Of a stretch of DNA of 26,635 bases, positions 1 through 6,963 are shown one piece after another; the stretch's first letter is position 1; every line of letters starts with the position of its first letter. The notes below the pieces were generated by a model. The model worked only from the letters and a program-made list of their open reading frames with translations. It searched no databases and was not told the origin of the DNA. The position numbers and the translations under genes are program-made. This DNA is from an uncultured Sphingomonadaceae bacterium (lineage in GTDB: Bacteria > Pseudomonadota > Alphaproteobacteria > Sphingomonadales > Sphingomonadaceae): contig CAMLGC010000033.1 of NCBI GenBank assembly GCA_946479505.1, positions 1-26,635 of the forward strand. The letters are read 5' to 3'.

Positions 1-462
1 GGCATCATCAAGCTGTTCCACGCCTTCTGCAAGGAACGCGATTGCCTGACCAAGGCGGTCAAGGACGACATCATGGACCAGTGCCAGACGACGGTGCGGC
101 TCGAGGACGCCTTCATCGACCTCGCCTTCGAGATGGGCCCGGTGAACGGCATGACCCCCAAGGAGATCAAGAAGTATATCCGCTACATCGCCGACTGGCG
201 GCTGGGGCAATTGGGGCTGAAGCCGATCTACATGATCGACGAGCACCCCCTCCCCTGGCTCGCCCCGCTCCTCAACGGCGTCGAGCATGCCAACTTCTTC
301 GAACAGCGCGCCACCGAATATTCCAAGGCCGCGACGCGCGGCAACTGGAACGAGGTGTGGGACAGCTTCGACAAGCGCCAGAAGGCCAAGGCGGGTCCGG
401 CGGCGAACGAGGAGGACGGCGGCGAGGATATGTTCGCGAAGGCAGGGATTGCGGCGGAATAG
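1..462 (+). CDS. nrdB: Ribonucleoside-diphosphate reductase subunit beta, C-terminal part (5' truncated by window edge)
   Basis: This frame is open from base 1 to a TAG stop at 460-462, so the visible part is the last 153 residues of a longer protein. It resembles the C-terminal third of the small (R2, radical-bearing) subunit of aerobic class I ribonucleotide reductase, which works with NrdA to make deoxynucleotides. Visible signs are the helical segment beginning GIIKLFHAFCKERD, the stretch around NGMTPKEIKKYIRYIADWRL, and the PLPWLAPLLNGVEHANFFEQRATEYSKA segment typical of the R2 C-terminal helices just before the flexible tail. The acidic C-terminus (EEDGGEDMF) is the tail that docks on the alpha subunit in this family. 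The iron ligands and radical tyrosine lie upstream of the window. The internal ATG at 73 is not the real start. Family identification is by recognition, not by search. Confidence 0.85.
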   Translation, partial: GIIKLFHAFCKERDCLTKAVKDDIMDQCQTTVRLEDAFIDLAFEMGPVNGMTPKEIKKYIRYIADWRLGQLGLKPIYMIDEHPLPWLAPLLNGVEHANFFEQRATEYSKAATRGNWNEVWDSFDKRQKAKAGPAANEEDGGEDMFAKAGIAAE

Positions 463-474
463 CGCGGACAAAGC

Positions 475-505
475 CCCTCCCCTTCAGGGGAGGGTTGGGG
501 TGGGG
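475..505 (+). terminator. Hairpin terminator / GC-rich repeat after nrdB
   Basis: There is a perfect 8-bp stem (CCCTCCCC at 475-482, GGGGAGGG at 487-494) with a TTCA loop, 12 bp after the nrdB stop, followed by the G-rich run TTGGGGTGGGGG. It is placed as a terminator but has no clear T-run. The same hairpin type is, from memory, a frequent intergenic repeat in sphingomonads. Confidence 0.5.
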
Positions 506-518
506 GAGTCGAGAACCA

Positions 519-752
519 ATGCCGACGACCCTCCGCCTCAACGGCTATCGCTTCTACTTCTACAGCCACGAAACCGGCGAGCCGCCGCACGTCCACGTCG
601 ATCGCGCCGAGTTCTCGTTGAAGGCGTGGCTCGAGCCCGTCGCGCTGGCGAGAAACGTCGGCTTTCGCGGCCACGAGATAAATGCGATACTCCGCATCGT
701 CGAGGACCATCGCGAGCCGTTCCTGGAGGCATGGCATGAATATTTCAGCTAA
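519..752 (+). CDS. DUF4160 domain protein (putative toxin-like partner)
   Basis: This is a 77-residue protein. It matches the DUF4160 pattern: LRLNGYRFYFYSHETGEPPHVHVDRAE, then a segment on altered W/L residues, and the C-terminal helix EINAILRIVEDHREPFLEAWHEYF. The HETGEPPHVHVDR motif (a cluster of histidines next to acidic residues) is the family hallmark. The start ATG at 519 is chosen because homology begins there; the open frame runs further upstream through the nrdB end and the hairpin, which is a shadow. The gene ends 17 bp inside the next gene, so the two are translationally coupled. DUF4160 is regularly found next to DUF2442, and such pairs have been suggested to be toxin-antitoxin-like. 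That role is inference here. No biochemical function can be read from the sequence. Confidence 0.8.
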   Translation: MPTTLRLNGYRFYFYSHETGEPPHVHVDRAEFSLKAWLEPVALARNVGFRGHEINAILRIVEDHREPFLEAWHEYFS

Positions 753-1005
753 GATCGCCACCGATGAGCGCGTCGCCAACGTTCGCTGCAATGATGATTA
801 CCTGACCGTCGACCTGATGGATGGCCGCACCATTGCCGTTCCCCTCGCCTGGTATCCGCGCCTCCTAAACGCCACCACCGAGCAGCGCGCCCATTGGGAA
901 GTTGCCGGTGCCGGCTATGGCATCCACTGGCCGGATGTCGACGAAGATTTGAGCACCGAGGGGCTTCTTCGCGGCATTCCGGCGCTACAGGTTCGGACGG
1001 CTTAG
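736..1005 (+). CDS. DUF2442 domain protein (putative antitoxin-like partner)
   Basis: This 89-residue protein belongs to the DUF2442 family. The stretch DDYLTVDLMDGRTIAVPLAWYPRLL is the family's core beta-hairpin and helix, followed by the conserved GYGIHWPDVDEDLSTEGLLRG ending. The ATG at 736 lies inside the end of the DUF4160 gene (17-bp overlap), which fixes the start and suggests coupled translation. In related genomes DUF2442 proteins sit beside DUF4160 or fused to HTH domains and are proposed as antitoxin or regulatory partners; here there is no HTH. The pair forms one transcription unit between nrdB and an R-M system. Function beyond family membership is not known. Confidence 0.8.
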   Translation: MNISAKIATDERVANVRCNDDYLTVDLMDGRTIAVPLAWYPRLLNATTEQRAHWEVAGAGYGIHWPDVDEDLSTEGLLRGIPALQVRTA

Positions 1006-1161
1006 ACGTCGCGCGGCATCTGGAACAAAATGTGCCGGCCAAGCTCAGCGCGATCATCGAGGAGCGGAAGGGCGAGATCGAAGGAGTCTGGAACGACCAT
1101 CTCGCCTGAATCGATGGCGGTGCGCTTCGACGACAATAGCTTCCGGGAAACGAGCGCGAAA
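1006..1161. other. Short region without a confident gene
   Basis: This holds no clear gene. On the minus strand a frame of 61 codons (1002-1187, GTG start) has protein-like composition (for example SGEMVVPDSFDLALPLLDDRAELG) and mostly G/C third positions. It lacks a ribosome binding site and overlaps both neighbours, so it is left uncalled. It could be the decayed end of a former gene. Confidence 0.4.
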
Positions 1162-1515
1162 TTACCGGCGCTTGGGAGCCCGGCCACCTAGCAAATGCTC
1201 CCCCGGATAGGGCACAAGCCTTCCGATCGAGCCATCCGGATTGATTTCGCGACGCAAGGCGACGACCGTCCAATCAGGCAATTCGCGCTTGATACAGCGT
1301 GCTATATCGATCGCAATTCGCTCGTGCAGATCCCAATCGTACGCATTGCCATTTTCCCACGGCGCCGCCGCCTCGTCGAACCATCGTTGCCAGGCAATCA
1401 GCCGGTCTCGCAGCGGACCTGAAATGGGCACGTTCACTACGGAAATCGCAGCACCGCTCGGCGTCCAGAGGCCTTCGGCGGCGTAATCGCAATCGACCCG
1501 TAACCAGCGTTCCAT
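1162..1515 (-). CDS. Hypothetical protein, unrecognised
   Basis: This 117-residue reverse-strand ORF starts at ATG 1515-1513 and ends with TAA. I do not recognise a named domain. The protein is rich in Trp and acidic residues and looks like a compact soluble alpha/beta protein: an N-terminal strand region (ERWLRVDCDYAAEGLW), a helix with LRDRLIAWQRWFDEAA, an acidic loop (ENGNAYDWDLHE), and a C-terminal half with ARCIKRELPDWTVVALRREI. Proteins with a similar W-rich helix followed by an 'ELPDWTVV' segment occur as uncharacterised small proteins in other Proteobacteria (recollection). There is no signal peptide or membrane segment, and the ribosome binding site is weak. It stands alone on the minus strand inside the accessory island. 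Confidence 0.6.
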   Translation of the reverse strand: MERWLRVDCDYAAEGLWTPSGAAISVVNVPISGPLRDRLIAWQRWFDEAAAPWENGNAYDWDLHERIAIDIARCIKRELPDWTVVALRREINPDGSIGRLVPYPGEHLLGGRAPKRR

Positions 1516-1890
1516 CTGCCCGATCTATTCTTCCATCTTTTACCGGGCAACCCGCTCGAATGAATGGGGGGAGCCGAAGTAGATTCCGGAAGGAAGAGAT
1601 CGAAAGACTCACGCGGGCGGCATAATGGACTGACGATCGCCTTGGCTGCTCCAGAGCCGCGCAGATGCCACAACGAACATCTTTGAAGCCTGTCCCGATT
1701 CGGCTATTATTACCGACAGCGGCCTTGCCTCGATAGCCGCTTCCGCCGGAGCGAAACGCAAGATGGGCTGCTGCCGCGGGGTTGGCGGTGATCCTGACAC
1801 ACAAAAACCGCCGCTGAACCGCAATAAATTGCTTTAGCTGATTTGAAAATTGCGGCTGGACTGCGGTTTCTGAACTGCTAGGATCTCGCT
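1516..1890. other. 375-bp gene-free stretch upstream of the R-M operon
   Basis: No frame here reads as a protein, and base composition is visibly less GC-rich than the flanking genes, especially at 1820-1870. The end of the stretch contains AACCGCA (near 1817) and its inverted copy TGCGGTT (near 1862), about 40 bp apart. It must contain the promoter of the methyltransferase gene, but I cannot point to convincing -35/-10 boxes. It may be remnant DNA of an insertion. Confidence 0.4.
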
Positions 1891-2544
1891 ATGTTCTCCC
1901 CCGACACACCCCTCGCCGCGCATCTCGATCTGATCCGCACCGTGCGGGGGCGGCGGTTCGGGACGATCCTCGCCGATCCGCCGTGGCAGTTCCAGAACCG
2001 CACCGGCAAGGTCGCGCCCGAGCACAAGAGGCTCAACCGCTACGGCACGATGACGCTCGACGAGATCTGCGCGCTGCCGGTCGCCGACATCGCTGCCGAG
2101 CCGGCCCATCTCTATCTCTGGGTGCCCAACGCGCTGCTGCCCGATGGCCTGCGCGTGATGGAGGCGTGGGGCTTCCGCTACATTTCCAACATCGTCTGGC
2201 ACAAGGTGCGCAAGGACGGCGGCTCGGACGGACGCGGGGTCGGCTTCTATTTCCGCAACGTCACCGAAATCCTGCTGTTCGGCGTGCGCGGCAAGAACGC
2301 CCGCACGCTCAGCCCCGGGCGCAGCCAGGTCAACATGATCCAGTCGCGCAAGCGCGAGCACAGCCGCAAGCCCGACGAGCAATACGACATCATCGAATCG
2401 TGCAGTTGGGGGCCGTTCCTCGAAATGTTCAGCCGCGGCACCCGCACGGGCTGGGATGCCTGGGGCAACCAGGCCGACGAAAGCTACAAGCCCGACTGGA
2501 AGACCTACAGCTACAATTCCGGCATCGGCGTGGCGGCGGAGTAA
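1891..2544 (+). CDS. MT-A70 family DNA N6-adenine methyltransferase (modification subunit of a type II R-M system)
   Basis: This 217-residue SAM-dependent methyltransferase of the MT-A70 class transfers a methyl group to adenine N6. The catalytic DPPW motif is at residues 29-32 (TILADPPWQFQ). It is followed by MTLDEICALPV, the HLYLWVPNALLPDGLRVMEAWGF core, the IVWHKVRKDG segment, the VTEILLFGVRG strand, and the C-terminal SRKPDEQYDIIE segment that completes the SAM pocket, as in other bacterial MT-A70 proteins. The ATG at 1891 has AGGA about 8 bases upstream. The stop overlaps the start of the endonuclease gene by one base (TAATG), giving tight coupling. With that neighbour, the natural reading is host-DNA protection against a GATC-containing target; the exact target is inferred, not visible. 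A GGATCT hexamer (an RGATCY match) lies at 1881-1886 within the leader. Confidence 0.9.
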   Translation: MFSPDTPLAAHLDLIRTVRGRRFGTILADPPWQFQNRTGKVAPEHKRLNRYGTMTLDEICALPVADIAAEPAHLYLWVPNALLPDGLRVMEAWGFRYISNIVWHKVRKDGGSDGRGVGFYFRNVTEILLFGVRGKNARTLSPGRSQVNMIQSRKREHSRKPDEQYDIIESCSWGPFLEMFSRGTRTGWDAWGNQADESYKPDWKTYSYNSGIGVAAE

Positions 2545-3281
2545 TGTTTGATCGCCTTCGGGACGCCGGCTTCGACATTCTCTTCACCAGCCATGCCGAA
2601 GCGATCCTGCTCCACGATTTTCACGACTTGATCGACGAGCTCGAAGGCGCGCTGCTCAACATCTCGTTGCCGATGACCGAGATCATCGGCGGGGGCGGTG
2701 GCGAAGCGAAGATGACGCAGCGCCTGCGCCGCGGCCTCGCCGCGCTCCACTGGACCAAGCACAATTTCGAGCTGAAGAAGACGGTCGATGGCGTGCCAAA
2801 GGAGTCGATCAGCCACGAGATCGACCATGTCCGCCGCACCGAGAACGGCGTGTTAGCGCTCGAGATCGAATGGAACAACAAGGACCCGTTCTTCGACCGT
2901 GACCTCGAAAACTTCAAACGCCTCCACGCCGAAGGCGCGATCAGCATCGGCGGCATCGTCACGCGCGGCGCAGAAATGCAGGCAACAATGCGCGAGCGGG
3001 TCGAGCAGTTCGCCGCCGATCGCGACATCCTGGATTTCGACGGTCTGGAAGAGTTCGGAGCGGGCTCGCCGACCAGGCCGCAACGCACGCAAATTCAGAA
3101 GGATCTGGATCGTCAGGTGCCGTTCGCAAAGGCGTGGTCACGAAAGTTCACGTCCGACAAGTTCGGGCAAGCGACGACGCACTGGACCAAGCTGATCGAC
3201 CGCGTCCATCGCGGCGTCGGCAATCCTTGTCCCCTCATCTTGATCGGCCTGCCGCCATCGATCATCGACATGGGTGCGTGA
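2544..3281 (+). CDS. BglII/BstYI-family type II restriction endonuclease
   Basis: This 245-residue protein is recognised as the BglII/BstYI-type endonuclease family, which cuts AGATCT- or RGATCY-type sites as a homodimer. Family features are the glycine-rich IIGGGGGEAKMTQRL segment (47-61), the active-site region with HEID (Asp94) followed by LALEIEW (Glu107, Glu109) resembling the D...ExE/Q metal-binding core, and NNKDPFFDRDLENFKRLH just after it. The C-terminal half (IGGIVTRG, the DKFGQATTHWTKLIDRV helix) also fits. Its ATG overlaps the methyltransferase stop (TAATG), so the enzyme should only be made after the protecting methylase. The core residues look intact, so it is probably active. 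It converges on the monooxygenase gene with a 17-bp gap and no evident terminator. The precise target sequence is not determined. Confidence 0.85.
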   Translation: MFDRLRDAGFDILFTSHAEAILLHDFHDLIDELEGALLNISLPMTEIIGGGGGEAKMTQRLRRGLAALHWTKHNFELKKTVDGVPKESISHEIDHVRRTENGVLALEIEWNNKDPFFDRDLENFKRLHAEGAISIGGIVTRGAEMQATMRERVEQFAADRDILDFDGLEEFGAGSPTRPQRTQIQKDLDRQVPFAKAWSRKFTSDKFGQATTHWTKLIDRVHRGVGNPCPLILIGLPPSIIDMGA

Positions 3282-3298
3282 AGGGCTGCGCAAGCAGC

Positions 3299-4750
3299 CT
3301 ATTCGATCTCGTACGCCTTGTCGTCGAAGCGACGCATCATCTTTGCGAAGGCGCGGGTGTCGCGGGCCCAATTGTTGGGCATGGTGCCGCTCCCGGTCTT
3401 GTACCAGCTTTCGCAGCCGCCCGCCCAGGCGGTGGCGAGCAGGCGGCGCTGGAGGTCGCGATTATATGCTTCCTGCGCGTCGGCGCGAACCTCGATGCGG
3501 CGTGCCCGCCCGCGCGCGAGGCGGAGGATCGCGGGGAGCGCGTAGCGCATCTGCCGCTCGACCATGAAGATGATCGAATTGTGCCCCAGGTTGGTGTTGG
3601 GGCCGTAGAGCAGGAAGAGGTTGGGAAAGCCCGCGATCGTGGTGCCGCGATAGGCCGCCGCACCGCCCGACCATGCGTGTGAGAGGCTGCCCGCCGGGCC
3701 GGTGATCTCGATCGGCGCGACGAAGCCGTGGCTTGCGAAGCCGGTCGCCCAGATGAGCACGTTGAGCGGGACGACCGTGCCGTCGGTCAGCCGGACGCCC
3801 TCGGGCGCGATCGCCGCGATCGGTCGGGTCTCCAGCGCGACACGGCGGCGCATCAGCGCGGGATAGTAATCGTCCGAGACGAGCGTGCGCTTGCAGCCGA
3901 TCGGGAAATCGGGGGTGAGCTTCGCCCGCAATGCGGCGTCGGGCACCTGCGCCTTGAGATGATCGCGCGCGAGCGCTTCCATCTCGCGCGCCTTCTCGCC
4001 GCCAGGGTTGGCGATGGCGGGCCAGCTCGCTTCGAGATTGCGCCAGATGAGGTGGCGGAACGCCCTGCGCGCGAGCGGCACGCGGGCGAAGATCGCCTGC
4101 GCGCGGGGTGAAAAGGGCTTGTCCTCGCGCGGGATGATCCAGGGTGGCGACCGCTGGAAGACGGTGAGGTGCTCCACGCTGCCGGCGATCGCGGGAACCG
4201 CCTGGATCGCGCTCGCGCCGGTGCCGATCACGCCGACGCGCTTGCCCGCGAACGTCACCGAGGCATCCCAACGCGCGGTATGGAATTGTGGTCCGGCAAA
4301 GGTGTCGCGGCCGGAAAGATCGGGGATGTTGGGGCGGTTGAGCTGGCCGGTCGCGACGATTAGCGCGGGCGCGCGCCAGGCGCGGCCGTCGGCGGCGGTG
4401 ACGGTCCAGCGATCGTCGGCCTCGTCGAAATGCGCGTGCGTCACCTCGGTTTCGAGCCGGAGGTGTGCATCGAGGCGGTACGCGCCGACCTGCGCTCGCA
4501 GATAGGCGAGGATTTCGGGCTGGCCAGCGAACATCCGCGACCAGCGTGGATTGGGGGCGAAGCTGTAGCTGTAGAGGTGGCTCGGCACGTCGCACGCGCA
4601 GCCCGGATAGGCATTGTCGAGCCAGGTGCCGCCGATATCGGCGCTTCTTTCGAGCACCACGAAATCATCGACGCCGCTGTCCTTCAGCCGGATCGAGGCG
4701 AGCAGGCCGGATATTCCGGCGCCGATGATGATGACGCGCGCGTCGTGCAT
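3299..4750 (-). CDS. Flavin-containing / Baeyer-Villiger-type monooxygenase
   Basis: This 483-residue cytoplasmic FAD- and NADPH-dependent monooxygenase is predicted to insert oxygen into ketones or hydroxylate heteroatoms. The N-terminal FAD-binding Rossmann motif GAGISG is at residues 10-15, followed by the ERSADIGGTWLDNAYPGCACDVPSHLYSYSF-type segment. The Baeyer-Villiger fingerprint FAGPQFHTARWD is at 151-162. The second Rossmann motif GTGASA (176-181) binds NADPH. An ATGF motif lies in the C-terminal part (LIWATGFASHG). The start is taken at ATG 4750-4748 because the conserved Rossmann strand begins five residues later; an upstream TTG at 4792 is possible but adds sequence foreign to the family. 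It is a lone gene convergent with the endonuclease. The true substrate cannot be read from sequence. Confidence 0.85.
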   Translation of the reverse strand: MHDARVIIIGAGISGLLASIRLKDSGVDDFVVLERSADIGGTWLDNAYPGCACDVPSHLYSYSFAPNPRWSRMFAGQPEILAYLRAQVGAYRLDAHLRLETEVTHAHFDEADDRWTVTAADGRAWRAPALIVATGQLNRPNIPDLSGRDTFAGPQFHTARWDASVTFAGKRVGVIGTGASAIQAVPAIAGSVEHLTVFQRSPPWIIPREDKPFSPRAQAIFARVPLARRAFRHLIWRNLEASWPAIANPGGEKAREMEALARDHLKAQVPDAALRAKLTPDFPIGCKRTLVSDDYYPALMRRRVALETRPIAAIAPEGVRLTDGTVVPLNVLIWATGFASHGFVAPIEITGPAGSLSHAWSGGAAAYRGTTIAGFPNLFLLYGPNTNLGHNSIIFMVERQMRYALPAILRLARGRARRIEVRADAQEAYNRDLQRRLLATAWAGGCESWYKTGSGTMPNNWARDTRAFAKMMRRFDDKAYEIE

Positions 4751-4797
4751 GGCGTGCAGCGTAGCTTCGTTGACCGCGCTTGCCACTATCAACCGTC

Positions 4798-4921
4798 ACC
4801 CCGGACATAGGCGCCCATCAACGTACTACTTTGATGGGAACCCTTGTCCCGGGGTTCACCGTGCCGCAGAATTGCCGCTTAGGGACTCGCGGCACCGTGG
4901 ATGCCGGAACAAGTCCGGCAT
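4798..4921. repeat. Composite palindromic intergenic repeat (REP-like)
   Basis: Four nested or adjacent inverted repeats fill the gap. An outer stem of ACCCCGG-ACA pairs with TGTCCCGGGGT (4798-4807 with 4845-4855, one bulge). It encloses CCCATCAA/TTGATGGG (4814-4821 with 4831-4838). GTGCCGC pairs with GCGGCAC (4861-4867 with 4889-4895). ATGCCGGA pairs with TCCGGCAT (4901-4908 with 4914-4921). The final hairpin sits directly before the amidase leader. This structured GC-rich block looks like a dispersed repetitive element and could also act as a terminator or mRNA stabiliser. Confidence 0.6.
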
Positions 4922-4935
4922 GACGGGAGGGGCGG

Positions 4936-6525
4936 ATGCGCGGTTTTCTTGCAGCATTGATGTTGGCGGCGGCAGCTCCCGCCTTTGCGCAGCAAGCGCC
5001 CAAGGTCGAGGAAGCCACCATCGGCGACGTCCGCGCGATGATGGCGGCGGGCACGTCGAGCGAGGCGATCACGCGGGCGTATCTCGCGCGGATCGACGCC
5101 ATGGACCGGCAGGGACCGAGCCTGCGTGCGGTGATCGCGATCAACCCCGATGCGATCGCCCAGGCGAAGGCGAGCGATGCCCGGCGCGCGGCGGCCAAGC
5201 CGCTCGGGCCGCTCGACGGTGTGCCGATCCTCATCAAGGACAATATCGAGACCAGGGACCCGCTGCCGACCACGGCGGGAAGCCTTGCGCTCAAGGGCAA
5301 TCTCACGCACCGCGACGCGCCGGTGGCGGCGCGGCTGCGCGCGGGCGGCATGGTGATCCTCGGCAAGACCAACCTTTCCGAATGGGCGAACATCCGATCG
5401 ACCCACGCGATGAGCGGGTGGAGCGCGATCGGCGGGCTGGTCAAGAACCCCTACGCGCTCGATCGCACCGCGTGCGGCTCGTCGAGCGGATCGGGGGCGG
5501 CGGTGGCGGCGAGCTTCGCGCCCGCGGCGCTCGGCACCGAGACCGACGGCTCGGTCGTGTGCCCCGCCTCGATCAACGGATTGGTGGGATTGAAGCCGAC
5601 GATCGGGCTCGTCAGCCGCACGCACATCGTGCCGATCAGCCACAGCCAGGACACCGCCGGGCCGATGGCGACGACGGTGAAGGGCGCGGCCATGCTGTTC
5701 TCGGCGATGATCGGCAGCGATCCGGCCGACCCGGCGACCAAGGATGCCGACAAGCATCGCAAGGACTATGCGGCGGGGCTGTCCGACACCGCGCTCAAGG
5801 GGATGCGGATCGCCGTGGTCCGTCCCGAGGGTACGCCCGACGGTGTGATGCGGCTCTACGACCGGGCGCTCGATGTGCTGAAGGCCGAAGGTGCGGTGCT
5901 GGTCGAGGTCAAGGAGCCCGAGCTCAAGGGGCTCGGCGATGCCGAGTTCGAGGTGCTCAAGATCGAGCTCAAGGCTGATCTCAACGCCTATCTCGCGACG
6001 ACGCCGCCGTCGGTGAAGACGCGCACGCTCGCCGATCTGATCGCGTTCGACGACGCGCATGCCGGTGCGGAGATGCCGTTCTTCGGGCAGGAAATCTTCA
6101 TCGATGCCGAGAAGACCAAGGGGCTCGACGATCCCGCCTACCAGGAGGCGCGCACCAAATCGCTGCGGCTCGCCGGCGAAGAGGGAATCGATGCGATGCT
6201 CAAGGCCGCGAACGCCCAGGTGCTGGTCGAGCCGACCTATGCGGCGGCGTGGCTCAGCGATCCCGTCTATGGCGACCAGTATAACGCGCCCAGCTCATCG
6301 ACCCTGCCCGCGGTGGCGGGGTATCCGAACCTGACCGTGCCGATGGGGCTCGTCGACGGGCTGCCGGTGGGGCTGTCGTTCATCGGCGCGGCCTATAGCG
6401 AGGCGTCCCTGCTCGGCGCGGGCTACGATTACGAGCAGGCGAGCCATGCGCGGATGCCGCCGCGCTACGTGCCGCAGGCCGATGTCGGGCCGGGGCTGGA
6501 GGGGGCCGGCGTCGGCAATTTCTGA
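4936..6525 (+). CDS. Exported amidase-signature family hydrolase
   Basis: This 529-residue enzyme has an N-terminal signal peptide (residues 1-19, hydrophobic LAALMLAAAAPAFAQ, probable cleavage after AFA). It is a periplasmic or secreted member of the amidase signature family, which hydrolyses amide bonds through a Ser-cisSer-Lys triad. The lysine is at 101 (LIKDNIET), the Ser-rich motif CGSSSGSG at 180-187 contains the cis-Ser (about 183), and the nucleophile is about Ser206 in TETDGSVVCPASINGLVG. The conserved GLKPTIGLVSR and SQDTAGPMATTV segments follow. It is related to GatA but is not GatA, since it is exported and stands alone. The start at 4936 is fixed by the signal peptide, with GGGAGGGGCGG just upstream. 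Substrate is unknown; peptide or acylamide hydrolysis is possible. Confidence 0.9.
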   Translation: MRGFLAALMLAAAAPAFAQQAPKVEEATIGDVRAMMAAGTSSEAITRAYLARIDAMDRQGPSLRAVIAINPDAIAQAKASDARRAAAKPLGPLDGVPILIKDNIETRDPLPTTAGSLALKGNLTHRDAPVAARLRAGGMVILGKTNLSEWANIRSTHAMSGWSAIGGLVKNPYALDRTACGSSSGSGAAVAASFAPAALGTETDGSVVCPASINGLVGLKPTIGLVSRTHIVPISHSQDTAGPMATTVKGAAMLFSAMIGSDPADPATKDADKHRKDYAAGLSDTALKGMRIAVVRPEGTPDGVMRLYDRALDVLKAEGAVLVEVKEPELKGLGDAEFEVLKIELKADLNAYLATTPPSVKTRTLADLIAFDDAHAGAEMPFFGQEIFIDAEKTKGLDDPAYQEARTKSLRLAGEEGIDAMLKAANAQVLVEPTYAAAWLSDPVYGDQYNAPSSSTLPAVAGYPNLTVPMGLVDGLPVGLSFIGAAYSEASLLGAGYDYEQASHARMPPRYVPQADVGPGLEGAGVGNF

Positions 6526-6549
6526 ATTCTTCCCCGGCGAAGGGGCGAC

Positions 6550-6963
6550 TCAGAATCCGTAGGCCACCTTCCACCGCCGGGCCAGGCTCGCCTGCCAGAG
6601 CAGCAGGAGCGGCACCAGCCCGAGCTCGACCGCCAGGCCCGCAAGGTGGCCCGTCGAGGGCGCGCCGACCGCGAGCAGCGACACCAGCCGCGCGCAGCCG
6701 CCGGCGATGACGAGCGCGCCCAACAGGCGGAAACGCGGACCGCGCGCCTCGATTGCGGGAATGCAGCTCACGAAGGCGAGCCCGAGCGCGAAAAAGATGC
6801 CCGAAAGGTAGCGGAAATGGCTGTCGAGATCGGTCGGCACCATCGTCGCGCCGCCGACCGCCGCGGGCCCGCGGATGATGCTCTGGGCGCCGACGATCAG
6901 CGGCAGCAGGCACGCGACGGCGATGACGATCTGGAGCAGGCGCTTCTCGATCCCGGGCGTCAT
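6550..6963 (-). CDS. DUF4345-type small integral membrane protein
   Basis: This 137-residue protein has four predicted membrane helices: LLQIVIAVACLLPLIVG, YLSGIFFALGLAFVSCIPA, LLGALVIAGGCARLVSLLAV, and GLAVELGLVPLLLLWQA. The arrangement and the short tail RRWKVAYGF fit the DUF4345 family of unknown function. The ATG at 6963-6961 overlaps the stop codon of the upstream DUF2721 gene (ATGA, 4 bp), so the two are one translationally coupled operon. It converges on the amidase gene with a 24-bp gap. Function is unknown; its role in the inner membrane is inferred only from its topology. Confidence 0.75.
   Translation of the reverse strand: MTPGIEKRLLQIVIAVACLLPLIVGAQSIIRGPAAVGGATMVPTDLDSHFRYLSGIFFALGLAFVSCIPAIEARGPRFRLLGALVIAGGCARLVSLLAVGAPSTGHLAGLAVELGLVPLLLLWQASLARRWKVAYGF

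Noticed and set aside
1002..1187. 61-codon minus-strand frame with protein-like composition
   Set aside because: GTG start, no RBS, overlaps both neighbours and no recognised family; left as an uncertain remnant.
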